DNA of 64,000 nt from Blastobasis lacticolella (lineage: Eukaryota; Arthropoda; Insecta; Lepidoptera; Blastobasidae). Within the stretch, counting starts at the first letter, position 1. Each line of letters opens with the position of its first letter. The notes beneath the pieces are model-generated. The model was given only the letters and a program-made list of their open reading frames with translations. It was not told the origin of the DNA and did no database searches. This document shows, piece by piece, positions 1 through 11,099 of this stretch. The stretch is taken from NCBI GenBank assembly GCA_905147135.1, contig LR990067.1, forward strand, positions 3,906,001-3,970,000, written 5' to 3'. The translations under genes were made by a program, and so were the position numbers.

Positions 1-1214
1 ATGGAGGCAGTAATGTCACAGATACGGAAGGGACGTCGGCCTCCGACAGCATCATACCGGGGAGCCATCACAGGCTTTCTGGGGCAGCGCGGAAGCGTTT
101 CCGAAGGCTGAGGGAGATGGATGTGGGTCTCAAAGAGGCTCTAGTCCTCTGCCGACAGCCTTGGAAAGAGATTCCTCGGTTACTCCCTGAGGCGAAGTCG
201 TTAAAACGCACTCGATCAGAGGAGGAATCCCCGAAAGACCGACTGAAGAAAAACCCAAAAACCACGCTGGAGGGAAGAGCAAAGCCTACCTTCAGCGAAG
301 TGGCTGGGTCAGTCAGGGTCGGGATTCGTGGGGAAAACCCACTAACCGAGGAGCAGACGGGACTTGTGCGCCGCGCCCTTGTTGACCTTATTTCTAAGGA
401 AGGCAGGGGGGAGGGGCCCAGGTTCGTCTCATTTTCACAAAAACCAGGATGGATCCTGGTTGTTTGTGAAAATGAAGCCAGTAAGCACTGGCTTATGAGG
501 GCGGTACCCAGCGTCAAACCCTGGCCAGAGGCGAAGCTGTCTGTTCTCTCAGAGAGCGAACTGCCAAAGCCAGCGGTAGTTACCGCCTTCATACCCAGCA
601 TAGACGCCACGTCAATAGACGAGGCGATAAAATTGCTGGGCACGCAGAACAGGGGCCTAAACACGCAGCTCTGGAAGGTTCTCCATAGTAGGGGGGAGGC
701 AGGAGGCATTATTGCAACCTTCGCGGTGGATGATCCCTCTGTGGAGATCCTGAAAGGGAGTCAAGGCAAAGCCGCAATTGGTTTCAGGAGCATCGTCTTC
801 AAAATCAAGGGCGACCAAGCCAAAGAGGCCCCTGTACAGCCAAGTACCTCTACCTCTGAGGCCACTCAGGCTCCTGCGACTGTCAACGCCGCTAAACCCA
901 AGCAGCAAGGAGGTTCGATCTCTAAGGGAACACGACCCCCTCTTAATTTGGCTGCTAAGGGAAAGGTACAGACAAAGCAAGCTCCTGAGACGAACACCAT
1001 GGCCTCAAACATCGGGCAGCAAGGAGGATCGATCCCCCAGGGAACGCGACCTTCTTTAAACCTTTCTGCTAGGGGAGGGGGAACAAACAGAGGTAGAGGA
1101 AACACAAGGGGGAAGGCTCAAGGCGGAACCCAATCCGGACGTGGATTTTTCAATCCGCAGAAGGGAAGGGGAAAAACCAAGCCCTCACACTCCTTCTCAC
1201 AAAGGGGCAAGTAA
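1..1214 (+). CDS. Retrotransposon ORF1 protein (gag-like), N-terminus cut by window edge
   Basis: The frame is open from base 3 and passes through ATG at 117, so the real start lies before the window. The visible protein is over 400 residues, basic, with a folded-looking middle (about 60-240 counted from the ATG at 117) and a C-terminal tail rich in Gly, Arg, Lys and Gln (repeated QQGGSI.(K/Q)GTRP motif, then RGRGNTRGK-type stretches). No CCHC zinc knuckle is visible in this part, which is unusual for I/R1-type ORF1; the basic Arg/Gly tail probably takes over RNA binding. It ends at TAA 1212-1214, which overlaps the ORF2 start as TAATG, a stop-restart arrangement known from the silkworm element SART1. 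Confidence 0.8.
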   Translation, partial: GGSNVTDTEGTSASDSIIPGSHHRLSGAARKRFRRLREMDVGLKEALVLCRQPWKEIPRLLPEAKSLKRTRSEEESPKDRLKKNPKTTLEGRAKPTFSEVAGSVRVGIRGENPLTEEQTGLVRRALVDLISKEGRGEGPRFVSFSQKPGWILVVCENEASKHWLMRAVPSVKPWPEAKLSVLSESELPKPAVVTAFIPSIDATSIDEAIKLLGTQNRGLNTQLWKVLHSRGEAGGIIATFAVDDPSVEILKGSQGKAAIGFRSIVFKIKGDQAKEAPVQPSTSTSEATQAPATVNAAKPKQQGGSISKGTRPPLNLAAKGKVQTKQAPETNTMASNIGQQGGSIPQGTRPSLNLSARGGGTNRGRGNTRGKAQGGTQSGRGFFNPQKGRGKTKPSHSFSQRGK

Positions 1215-4200
1215 TGGCGACCCAGGGGCCGGTGAGGTGTTTGCAAGCCAACCTCCATCACGCTGCGGCAGCAAGTGCCGTGGTGGAAAAATGGCTTTGC
1301 GATGGTAGGGCTGACCTCGCCCTCATTCAAGAGCCCTGGGTATCCAGCTCGACTATTCTGGGACTCAACGCTGCCGGTAAGATGATATATAACAAAGGCG
1401 GAACAAGGCCCAGAGCCTGTACTGTTTATAAGGATAGCATTAATCTATTGACTGTTACAGAGTTGTGCTCCGACGAAGTTGTAGCAGCCATTTTGATCCC
1501 CAAGGGAGACGCGGCTAGAGCGTTAGTGTGTTCAGCCTATCTTCCGGGGGAAAAGGAAAACCCTGCTGAGGATCTGGAGCCTGCGGTCGAGTACGCCCGG
1601 CGTCACAGACTGCAGCTGTTGGTGGGGTGTGACGCAAACGCCCACCACACTACATGGGGAAGTACCAACGTAAATAGGAGAGGTAACACGTTATATGACT
1701 ATTTACTAACCAAGAGGCTGCATGTGGTGAATAAGGGATGTAAACCGACCTTTGTAACCCGTGTAAGACAAGAGGTGTTGGACATTACCATTGCAACAAA
1801 TGATCTGGCGAGGCACATTAGTGACTGGCACGTTAGTGATGAACCGTCAATGTCTGACCATAACCACATTTGTTTTGACTTATTAGGATCATTATCAAGT
1901 CAGGAAGTTAGCTTTAGGAACCCTAGAGTCACTGATTGGGCGGCCTATAAGGACAACCTTAAACAGAACCTAGAAGAAGTACCTAAAACAATAAAGACAG
2001 TAGAAAGTCTGGATACTGCAGTGACTATAGTCTCAAACGGCATAAAAAAGGCTTATGAGGATAGCTGTCCTGTAAAAACAATGTCAACTAAAAGGGCAGT
2101 ACCGTGGTGGAGCTCTAAGCTAGAAAAGCTCAGAAGTAAAACTCGGAAATTATTCAATAGGGCCAAAAGGACCCAAGATTGGGAATCCTATCGGGAAGCC
2201 TTAACAACTTATAATAAGGAAATTAGGAAGGCTAAGCGGGGAACTTGGAGAAGATTCTGCGAAGAAGTCGACAGCACGTCTCAGTGCGCAAGAGTTCACA
2301 AATTCCTCGCAAAAGACAAACCTAACCAAATTGGCTTGCTGAAATACCCTAATGGGACTTACACGGCCAACGAAAAACATACTCTAAATTTATTGGTATC
2401 GACCCATTTCCCTGGTGCTTGCGCAGTAGGTCCATCCTCTACGCAATCTTTTCGCCCAGGTAATGAAGAATGGAGAAGGGCCTCGCTTATAATAAGGCCA
2501 TCCCAAATAAAATGGGCCGTCAAATCCTTTAAACCATACAAATCATGTGGAGCGGATGGCATTTTTCCAGCACTTTTACAACAAGGAATAGATATTTTAA
2601 TCCCTCACATGATAAAAATCTTCAGAGCGAGCTACGCCTGGGGGCATATTCCAGAACAATGGACCGAAGTCAAGGTTCTATTCATTCTAAAGGCCGGAAA
2701 AAGAAACTACTCTCAACCGAGATCGCTCAGGCCTATTAGTCTAAGCACCTTTATGCTGAAGACTATGGAAAAAGTTCTGGACATCTACATTAGGGAGACG
2801 ATTAAAATCGACTATCCTATTCACTATTCTCAACATGCCTACAGCAAAGGAAAATCTACTGAAACCGCTCTTTTGAGTCTGGTGGACAAAATAGATAAGG
2901 CATTAGAGGATAAACAAATTGCAATTTGTGCATTCTTAGATATTGAGGGCGCATTTGACAACACCCCTATAAGGACACTAGTTCGAGGTCTTACTGAGAA
3001 AAAGATTGACCAAGCGACGGTGAAGTGGGTCAAAGCGATGCTCTCAAACCGAAAAGTGAAGGTAACCCTGCATGAAACCTCACTTGAAGTATTTACTACC
3101 AGGGGTTGTCCGCAAGGAGGAGTCTTATCTCCACTACTTTGGACCCTGGCAGTGGATCAGCTCTTGTATAAGATGGCGGAGCTTAGGATAGATACGCAGG
3201 GTTTTGCTGATGACCTAGTGGTAATCGTCCGAGGCTTCTGTCAAAGTATGCTCTCATACGTTATGCAACGAGCGTTGAATGTTGTTGATAAGTGGTGCAA
3301 AGACAATGAGCTGGCCATTAATGCGGAGAAAACTGTGGTTGTACCATTTACCAACAAAAGGCAACTTGACAATTTAGTCAAACCACGATTGAATGGCCAA
3401 ACTATTGAGTTCTCCAAAGAGGTCAAACACCTAGGTGTAATACTAGACCAAAGACTTACTTGGAACAGCCATATAATCGGAATCATGAGCAAGGCCAAAA
3501 TGGCCTTGGGAATATGCAGCAGACTGGCAGGACAAAAGTGGGGTTTAACTCCACAAAATACCCTCTGGCTTTACAAAGCGGTCGTAAGGCCCATAATAAC
3601 ATATGCCTCAGTAGTATGGCACATGAAAGCCAACCAGGAAACTGCTATATTTACGCTAAGTGGCATGCAGAGAATTGCGTGTCTCTTGGTTACAGGAGCT
3701 ATGTCAACCTCACCTGGTGAGGCCCTGAATGCAATGCTGGATATCCCGCCCCTACACCTGCATGTACAGATGGTGGCAACGAACAGCATGCACAGGCTAA
3801 GCACCCAGGGAGAAGGAAACTGGCTCTCAAAGTCACTGGATCGTTCAAGGAGACTGTTATGGGCAGCAACATACTGAGTATGTACACTGACTCAATGACA
3901 ACACAGAGTAGATTCCAGAAACGATACTCTGTGGAACTTTTATCCAGAGATGACTGGCTTAAAACCAAGTGTACTGGAAAAATGGAAGCCTGATATGGTA
4001 CACCGATGGGTCCAAATCAGGTGATCATGTAGGGTGTGGAATATACGGAGAGCGGCCTAAGGTCAAGAAATCTCTAAACCTGGGCAAATACACCTCCATA
4101 TTCCAGGCCGAGGTGTACGCAATCTTAGAATGTGCGGACATAAACCTCAAAAAGAACTACAAGAATCATTGTATTTATATACACTCAGACAGTCAAGCAG

Positions 4201-4829
4201 CATTATTGGCTCTTTCATCAGACTCTGTGAGTTCAAGATTGGTGCTAAACTGCGTGAATGTCCTCAATTCCTTGGGTGAGAAAAACCAAGTTATTCTGCG
4301 CTGGGTCCCAGGGCATGAAGGGATCGAAGGCAATGAGATCGCGGACGAACTCGCGAAGGCTGGTAGCACAACTACAACTTATGGTCCAGAACCGTTCTGT
4401 GGCATACCAAAAAGCCTTGTAAAACTGACTCTTCATATAAACTGCAAAGAGCAATCATTAGAGCACTGGAATAATCAGCCGGGCCTAACCCATTCTAGGG
4501 CATTAGTCAAAGCCTATAATAGGCGGCATGCCAAAGATCTGTTACTACTTAGTAGGAATAAATTGCGTATCCTAACAAGGGCACTGACTGGTCACAGTGG
4601 GCTGAACAAGCACATGTATAACTTGAAGATCAGCAGAACAAAAGACTGTAGATTCTGCAAGGAGGAGGATGAAACGCCTCTCCACCTGATCTGCAAATGT
4701 GAGGCCCTGATGCGCAAACGAAGCACCCATCTGGGGAAACACCAACTAATACCCGATGAGGTGTACGATATCAGTATTAAGAAACTATTACAGTTCATAG
4801 AAGCTATAGGGATTAGTACTGAACTTTAA
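1214..4829 (+). pseudogene. Retrotransposon ORF2: endonuclease - reverse transcriptase - RNase H, frame-broken
   Basis: The first frame (1214-3877, 887 codons) has an APE-type endonuclease (residues about 1-225, with CDANAHHTTWG and SDHNH motifs) and a reverse transcriptase with GAFDNT near residue 578 and FADDLV at 664. It stops at TGA 3875-3877. The RNase H part lies in another frame at about 3969-4829, with YTDGSK, QAEVYAILEC, SDSQAAL and an HEGIEGNEIADELAK-type end, followed by a CRFC...HLIC zinc finger. The peptide between them appears to run in the third frame (about 3841-3968), so two small indels separate RT from RNase H. The copy is therefore probably not able to make full ORF2. The ATG at 1214 overlaps the ORF1 stop. 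Confidence 0.88.
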
Positions 4830-4928
4830 GAAAGAGGCGATCACAATAGATCAGGAATGGTCGCAGTGATACTAGGACTGAGAAAGCCTTGGAGAGCCCA
4901 CTTTTTTAATAAAAAAAAAAAAAAAAAA

Positions 4929-5990
4929 CGCCACGAACGAGTTGAACGTACGTTCATGGCTTGATTCCAAGAGCTGGACCCTCACGAGGTACTTCTTGGT
5001 TATGCGGATGTGCTCCTCCACGTCCTTTGCCGTCACCGTGTAATCAAGGCGGGACAGGCAGAGCGCCGTCGTTGGTGTCGCAGGGCGCAGCAGGAAGTTG
5101 GGACCAGTTACTGCAGTGCCCCGAAAATTCTGAGCAGCGCGACGTCTACTCTTCTTCTGGACCGTGACAAATCCTTCCTCATTACGGTCCATGTCGAGGG
5201 CGCATGGGAGCTTCAATGCCGCCGATTCTCGCGGAGTTGAAGCCTCCACGCGGAGATGTTGGCGCGATGTCGATGCGCGGACAGGAACCGCGAGCGCGGT
5301 GGGCGCCAGCGTTCGAGCTGCGGGCGCATGCGAGCGAGCGGCTGGCTGCGGCGAGCGGGGCGCAGGTTGCACGTGACGCCTCGCACCAGCCGAAGCGCGC
5401 GCGCCGATACGGGCCGCGTACGTGTCGGGTTTCCATGCGGCAGGCGATGGCGACAAAACTGCTGACTCGAAACTCGAGCCCGCGAGGTCGACACTCGTAC
5501 AGCCGCGTTGAATACACACATTAGCAGTGCCAGCAGGCGACCCGATGACTGTAATAGAGTTGCGCAAAGCGTTGACTTCCTCCCGCAACTCAATTACAGT
5601 TTTTTGGGATGCCTCAAATTTTGCTCCCATTTCGGCCAGATTTGCCTTCAGAAGCACGATGTCCTTCAGCAACCGGATGAACTCGACGTGGTCGAAGGTG
5701 ACGGGCGGGAGCTTATTCAGGTCTTTCGCCACAAACGTTGGCACGTCGTCTGGATCTGTCTCTTTCAGCAGCGTGATAATGTCCTGTATGCTTCTCGGTG
5801 TCCCGTCACGCCGTCGCGACACCATCTTCTCCATCACGTTGAGTGAAGAGTACAGTAACACCTTGGCTTCAGATATGTCCGTCTCTGAGAAGTTGGTTTT
5901 ACATATCTGAATGGCACTAACCTCGTCCATCACGTCTAATTTTTGCTGTAAGAACGCGAGGAGCTCGTTCACAATGATGTTTGTAGCCAT
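4929..5990 (-). pseudogene. ORF1-like protein of a second retroelement, copy 1 (3' part displaced)
   Basis: The minus-strand frame starts at ATG 5990 (MATNIIVNELL) and runs to the poly(A) junction at 4928, about 350 codons. Its middle (LLKANLAEMGAKFEASQKTV and following) looks like a coiled coil, followed by a low-complexity Ala/Pro/Arg stretch and a folded C-terminal region (VTAKDVEEHIRIT). The same protein is present in a second copy at 15905-17078, where it continues to PRFRGRPRISGPAE. No reverse transcriptase accompanies any copy in the window, so this may be an ORF1-only, non-autonomous family comparable in concept to the mammalian HAL1 elements; that is inference. The C-terminus is missing here because of the element at 1-4928. 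Confidence 0.7.
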
Positions 5991-6122
5991 CGCAGTGACG
6001 CACGCGCGACGGTGTGCACCGCGGCGGCTCAGTAAAACACTAATATTACAAAGTTGTCAGAACACGACCTACTCACATAGCGCATACTGCAAGACTGTTA
6101 ATAAATTTATTATTATTATTTT
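4929..6122 (-). mobile_element. ORF1-only retroelement, copy 1
   Basis: The sequence is shared almost base for base with 16020-17200, including about 130 bases upstream of the ATG, down to a TTATTATTATT run. Further 3'-end copies are at 31628-31870 and 39580-39942. The 3' UTR (seen in the other copies) ends in a GCCTCAGTTGCCTGAAATAA-type terminus. Copies 1 and 2 occupy the same place relative to chorion units 1 and 2, so they probably multiplied by segmental duplication rather than by two insertions. Confidence 0.65.
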
Positions 6123-6225
6123 CCATTTTCCATTATATTTCCAAGTATACAGAAATTACAAAATTAAAGACACAACAGGCACTACTTATTTCTAAGAAGA
6201 AATCTCTTCCAGCAGGCCCATATCA

Positions 6226-6745
6226 AATCAAATCAAATCAAATCAAAATTTCTTTATTGATTAGGACAATAAATATCTCTTTCAATCGTCAAAAATGAGG
6301 GGGATAGGAAAGTAGGAAGGAAACACACAGTGACACGCTGACCGCCCTATGACCGTAGATAAACGTATCCCTCGCCAACCGAACCGTGCTCGACAATGCC
6401 AGGCAGAGCCGGAACGCTATATTATATTATATAAGAAGAGAGACATTATAGATTATAGGGGATGAGACGTGCGCAATAGTTTAAAATATACATATTTAAT
6501 AAACTACATAAATAATTATAAATAAGACACTAAATACACACAATAGTATATACATAAATACACATACATATATACATAATAAAATATATACAGGTATTGT
6601 AGAACATTCAGGCACATGAGGAAAGATAATGATCCTTTACACGCTTTTTAAAGATTGCTATAGATTGACAATCGCGCACTTCGTGCGGAAGAGACTTCCA
6701 CAGTCTTGCGGCATGTACAGTCAAGGAGTAGGAGTATGTTATTTA
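6226..6745 (-). mobile_element. 5'-truncated non-LTR retrotransposon 3' end
   Basis: Read on the minus strand, 6730-6610 encodes the usual C-terminus of lepidopteran LINE reverse transcriptases (YSLTVHAARLWKSLPHEVR, then stop), followed by an AT-rich 3' UTR and a tail of repeated TTTGA units (6226-6249 on the plus strand as TCAAA repeats). A related tail is at 52255-52320. The segment is absent from the equivalent place in unit 2, so it inserted after the unit 1/2 duplication. Confidence 0.75.
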
Positions 6746-6999
6746 GGTACGCTTAGTTTGTTGTTTTTTTGTTGTTGTACCTAATTACCATATCGTGGTG
6801 ACTACGTGCAATAAATACCTACTTTCTTTCTTTCTTTAATGAAAAGATGACTTTTTTACAGTCATACCAGTGTCACGTCGAATAATAAAATTTCTCTAAT
6901 AAAGTAGATACACAAAGCCGGTGATCGGTGTTTATTGTTTTTTATTTTTTAAATATAAATTGACAAGAAACTACGGAATCCTACACTGTCTGTATTTTA

Positions 7000-7440
7000 T
7001 TATTGGACAAGCCAGGCTGCCATCTTACCTGTATGATGGATGGCGTTGTTTAAGGCGACTTATATTTAAGAAGGAGTGTAAGAGGCAAACCATATTAGGT
7101 ACCACCATATACCAGAAAATAGGTAACAGCATTTGTTCTTTAATATTATCACCTCTGCGCTATCCAACCCGCCTGCAAATCGTGGATATTAAGACCACAA
7201 TTTGACTAAATAAGAAACTGACCTCCTCCGAATCTGTCGTCCTGAGAATTTTGCCTACATTTCCGAGTGCGACAATACCCACCCTTAATGTGGAGATTCC
7301 CTTGGTAGCAAGGTCACGGAGGTAAGATGTTAGTCGCTCCACTGTAATTACCTGATCGCCAAATCCTGGATCATGGTCAAGGCGGACCCCTGGCCTTCGT
7401 GTTCGAGAGCATAACCGGGGCATTAATGTCAAGATGATTT
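7000..7440 (+). repeat. SINE remnants in the B1 3' flank
   Basis: Bases 7020-7200 resemble, with much divergence, the SINE seen at 33604-33888 (AAGGCGACT, CCAACCCGCCTGC). Bases 7302-7440 match the 3' half of the main tRNA-derived SINE (GTCGCTCCACTGTAATTACC through a GTCAAGATGAT tail). The same composite recurs at 17780-18118 and 23300-23690, so it was present before the units duplicated. No gene is seen between 6748 and 7879. Confidence 0.6.
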
Positions 7441-7879
7441 TTTTTTTGTAGTACATTTTTTATAATGTGGAGATTAACGTCGATGATGAATAAATAGGTG
7501 ATATGACGCCATATTATTTGACGCTGACATAATTTAATTATGATTTATATAATTTAACGCCATACGCCAAAACTTCGTTCGCATAGTACGTTAGGATTAC
7601 GCTGAGGCTGGTCCAGTATGCTCCGACGTTACGTCGCCCTACATTCGTTTTTTGTAAAAAAAAATAGATTTTTATTTGGGCCAAACAGCACTTTGCTGAA
7701 TACCTGCGTTTTTTACGATACTCAAAAGTTTGAATGTTTTTCTCACGCTTTTACCCAACGAAAATGTTGTATTACTATAGGTACTTACACACATAATATG
7801 TGGAAAACAAAACAAATAAATTATAGGAGTGGGTACTTTATTAGAAAAACAAATATTTTCATAACAATTTTAGTAGACT

Positions 7880-8986
7880 TCAATAAAATCGGTCACAGTC
7901 ACAGCCCATAGTAGAGACGGCAGCTTGCGGGACAGCGAAGTAGTCGACGGTTGGAGCTGTAGCCCAGCTAACTAGTGGCGCAGCTACATAGTCGGTAGCA
8001 ACATCAGACCAACCAGCTGTCTGAGCAGTGGCTACAGCTAAAGTGTCTCGCGGAGTAGCAAAGTAGCCAGTGACTGGAACCGCAGCACAGCTAGTGGCTA
8101 GCGGGGCGACATTTATCGAAGAACCGGCTTTAGCTGCAACGGCTAGTGGTCCAGCGTCTTGTATTGTTGCTTGTGGAGCAACAGTCAGCGCTGTAGCGAC
8201 GTAGTCGGCTGCGGCAAGCCTTGACCAACCAGCTAGCTGAGCAGCGGCAGTATCGGCCATCAGCGCAGCGAAGTTTCCAGCGTCTGAAGCAGCTGGAGAA
8301 GAAACACAGCTAGCGCTGAGGGGCGCAGTAGCCAGCGAGGCAATAGCTGCTGTGGTAGAATCGCGATAGACGGTTCGCGGAGCAGTGACTAGAGGGGCAG
8401 GGGCCAGCGGTGCATCGTAGCCTACCGTCGTGACGTAGTCAATACCGGCCGCTTCGCTAACCCCATCAATTCCGACAGCTTCGCCGCACTGGTGTGCGAC
8501 CCAGACACCACCGGCGGTTGGTACGCGTCCCTCCAGCGCCACTGCAGCCCACAACGGCAGCTGACCGGCCAACCGTAGCGGACCCTCGATTCTGGCCTCG
8601 GAACTCACGGTCATCCCGCTCGGTGCTAGCGGAGAAGAGCTGGTCACTACAAACGCGTCACCAGAGGCCCAACGACCGCTTGTAGCAGAGCCCAAGGGTC
8701 TTCTATCAAATCTGGGGCCATGGAATCTGTTGGACGCGGCCGCCGCTGCAGCGCCAGAGCCCAAGGGTCTCCCATCAAGTCTGGGGCCATGGAATCTGTC
8801 GACCGCGGCGGCCGCTGCAGCACCGTGGCCCGAACGGATGCATTGGCCGGTTATGCCCTGTTGAGAGAATGAAAATGAAATATAAGTACCTGTTTATTTT
8901 TTGCTTGGAAACCAATAGTAATGATTACAGCATAAACATACCTGAACCAAAAGAGCCGAGAGAGTGAAGAGAGCTTTAGCGGCCAT
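7880..8986 (-). CDS. Chorion class B-like protein, unit 1 (B1)
   Basis: The gene has two exons: exon 1 8942-8986 (MAAKALFTLSALLVQ, donor CAG|GTATGT) and exon 2 7880-8857 (acceptor CAACAG|GGC), giving 340 residues. The signal peptide probably ends before QC (residue 20). The class B central domain spans about 84-145 (FVVTSSSPLAPSGMTVSS, IEGPLRLAGQLPL, VALEGRVPTAGG). The arms are unlike the Gly/Tyr/Cys arms of silkworm B proteins: an N-terminal doubled Ala block with RFHGPR and a long Ala/Val/Thr-rich C-arm with spaced YVA/YFA and GW, ending GCDCDRFY. Product: structural eggshell protein secreted by follicle cells. A poly(A) signal faces minus at 7837-7842. It is divergent from A1 across 282 bp. 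The splice sites match those of B2 and B3, which supports the model. Confidence 0.9.
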
Positions 8987-9268
8987 TGTACTAATGACAC
9001 AGTAAATGCTTAGATGCTCTTTAGAATTTCCACAATCCATTTTATACATTGTCTTATCTAACTTTGGTTTCCCAATATTTTGCATAGAAATCAAGCAATT
9101 CGTGTTTTATCGATAACCATATACAAAATTGCTAACCTTATTTTCTAATTATAATGCAATTTGCAAATATCACGTATTTATTTTGCAAATTTAGAACTAT
9201 GTCCGATATAAAATGGTGGTTTGTTTTGATGAAATCATTCTGTTTTCAGTAGTGTCTTGAGTTCAGTC
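8987..9268. promoter_or_regulatory. Bidirectional chorion promoter, unit 1
   Basis: This is 282 bp between the B1 and A1 start codons. Facing A1: TATAAAA at 9207-9213, with TCACGT at 9170-9175, 37 bp upstream; TCACGT is the hexamer described in silkmoth chorion promoters. TTGCAAAT-type C/EBP-like motifs lie on both sides of it (near 9160 and 9182). Facing B1: TTTTATA at 9040-9046 (TATAAAA on minus) and an AGATAAG GATA motif near 9052-9059; a further GATA lies at 9112. Known silkmoth regulators are C/EBP, GATA-beta and HMGA; their use here is inferred. Confidence 0.8.
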
Positions 9269-10709
9269 ATGTCTTCGTTCAGTTTTCTGCTCCTCTGCCT
9301 GCATGCCTGTCTTATCCAGGTAAATTGATTTTAGTCTATTGTTTCTCATATTTTCTTTGGTTTACATTTTTTTGTGAGGTAATTTAAGGTAATTTTCCTA
9401 AAATAGGAGATTTTCCTAGAGCCGATCAAAGAGAAAAAATAGTTCAAATAATTGCAATAGATGGCGTAGATTAGACATGATTCTCAAAAGCAAATGAAAA
9501 CAAGACCTGCTAGATGTATAAATATGTAAATATTTTGCGCTATATTCTCAGAAAAGTTACTAAAAATAAGTATCTTTTCACGAACCACCTTTCGGAGTAA
9601 CTTCGGTTACAAATGAGATCTTTCCTAAGCAGCGCCATCTAGTAAGGCACGCTGAACTAAACTTTTTACTTTGTAAAGGAGCTGTCTGAAAATTCCACAT
9701 TGTCGTGTTTATTTCAGGCATTTTATAGTGGATACCCATCTCCACCGTTCTCGCTTAACGTTTCCCATTCGCTTGTATATGGTTACAATTGAAAGGAGTT
9801 TTATAGTATTGTCCTTTTCTGTATTTAGTATTATTTGTATTGTGATTGACATTTGAGAATGCTAAGGATTCCCTGGGCCGCCAAGCGCACAAATTTACCT
9901 ATTCTCGATTAAGTGAAAATCAAAATAAGGTTATCAATTATTTGAAACGGAATAATGACAATCTGGAAAAACTTGTCACAGTGGGAAATGTCAATGGCAA
10001 GAAGTTAAGAGAACAGTCATTAACTAGATGGACCGATCAGTTTAAAGTTGCGCCATCCAACAGATTCTGCGAAGCGGTGAGGCTGGTGATAGATAGGAGC
10101 GGTTGGAGGCATTTCTTGCGCTTGAAGATGATCTCATCAGACCACGATCCTCAGTCATGAGGGATCGACTACAGAGAGAGAGAGAGAGAGTATTGTGTTT
10201 TGTTGAAAGCAATAAATCACAAACAATTTAAATTTTTTATTCTTTATTTCTAGGCGATATTCGGTCAATACGACGGCTGCAGGTGCGGCAGCGGATTGGC
10301 GGGCGCCGCAAGCGGGTGGCCCGCGACGACGTTAGCTGTGAACGATTGGCCCGTTGAGAACGAACAAACGTTGAGCGGGAAATATTGGCCCGCGGCGACG
10401 TTGAGCGGGAAAGATTGGCCAACAGCGACGTTGAGCGGAAACGATTGGCCTGCATTGACATACAACGCTGTGAACGATTGGCGCGCGTCGACATACGATG
10501 CGGCCAACAGCCTGGGCACCAGCGTTGCGGACGCCAACGCGTACACCGCCACCGGTGCCGGCCAAGTGGCAGCGTTAGGTGAGATACCGATATACGGTTC
10601 CACCCTCGTCGCGGGCGAGCTGCCGGTGTCCGGAATCGCCGTGTTCAATGGGCTGGTGCCGGCTGCCGGCTCCGTCGTCATTTCTGGGAGCTGCGGATGT
10701 GACTGTTGA
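9269..10709 (+). CDS. Chorion class A-like protein, unit 1 (A1)
   Basis: Two exons: 9269-9319 (MSSFSFLLLCLHACLIQ, donor CAG|GTAAAT) and 10254-10709 (acceptor TTCTAG|GCG), total 168 residues. The signal peptide probably ends at AIFG before QYDGC. Residues about 38-95 are a Trp-containing decapeptide array: WPxxTLSG(K/N) units, five Trp at regular spacing. The class A core lies at about 118-168 (VAALGEIPIYGSTLVAG, ELPVSGIAVFNGLVPAAG) and ends SGSCGCDC. The short first exon MS.F.FLLLC...ACL.Q is typical of class A genes. The 934-base intron contains an RTE-like fragment. A possible poly(A) signal lies at 11055-11060, inside a LINE-tail-like sequence. Product: eggshell structural protein, co-expressed with B1. 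Confidence 0.9.
9810..10190 (+). mobile_element. RTE-like LINE 3' fragment in the A1 intron
   Basis: The frame 9846-10160 reads GKKLREQSLTRWTDQ and FCEAVRLVIDRSGWRHF, the C-terminus of RTE-type reverse transcriptases (GR.PTRW.DQ ... A.DR..WR). It ends with GATCCTCAGTCATGAGGGAT and a GA-repeat tail. The same insertion is in the A2 intron (about 20590-20925) but not in A3, so it dates to between the unit 3 split and the unit 1/2 duplication. Confidence 0.7.
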
Positions 10710-11099
10710 TATTAGTTCTTAATTTTCAATTTTTCAAATTTACCCCGCTTGTCAAAGTTTCAACACACTACACCACTGCCACCTCCACTACACTATGACC
10801 ACTACTACACTATTGCGATACATATTGCACTCCTGCACGAAACAGCCTCATGAAACCGTTGACCATAAGCGATCGTTGCGAATCTGTCTAAATTGACAGA
10901 TCACTTTATAAAATTCTAGCTTTCTGAAAAACAATATTTGATAGAACCTATACGGTAAGAGAAGCGGCGTGGTGTTCATAGGAACTAATATTCTGATTTG
11001 TATTTACGTATGAAGGTATTATCTTTTGTCAATGTTCTTCATGAAGTTATACGCAATAAAGAGTTTACATACATACAGTTCTCTTTCCTTCCATATACC

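Larger units (their letters stand above)
1..4928 (+). mobile_element. I/LOA-like non-LTR retrotransposon, 5' end outside window
   Basis: The segment holds the 3' part of ORF1, an overlapping ORF2 with apurinic-type endonuclease, reverse transcriptase, RNase H and a terminal zinc finger, and an 18-base A run (4911-4928) as the 3' end. The RNase H domain places it in the I group of non-LTR elements (I, LOA, R1 relatives); the exact clade is not certain. Directly after the A run the sequence switches to a minus-strand ORF1-like retroelement whose uninterrupted counterpart lies at about 16020, so this element landed inside it. It is interrupted only by frame breaks near the ORF2 end, which suggests a fairly recent insertion. 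Confidence 0.9.

Noticed and set aside
68..709. 213-codon minus-strand frame
   Set aside because: It is antisense to the retrotransposon ORF1 and has no independent support.
5204..5593. Overlapping frames rich in Arg/Ala
   Set aside because: They are GC-rich shadows of the ORF1-like linker, recurring at 16261-16682.
7160..7456. 98-codon minus frame repeated at 17835-18107 and 23438-23677
   Set aside because: It follows SINE sequence on the opposite strand and is not conserved as coding among units.
10237..10681. Minus-strand frames with RSTSLLANLSRS-type repeats opposite A1 (and 20966-21281, 26311-26602)
   Set aside because: They are mirror readings of the repetitive class A arm; the plus frame has the signal exon, splice sites and core.
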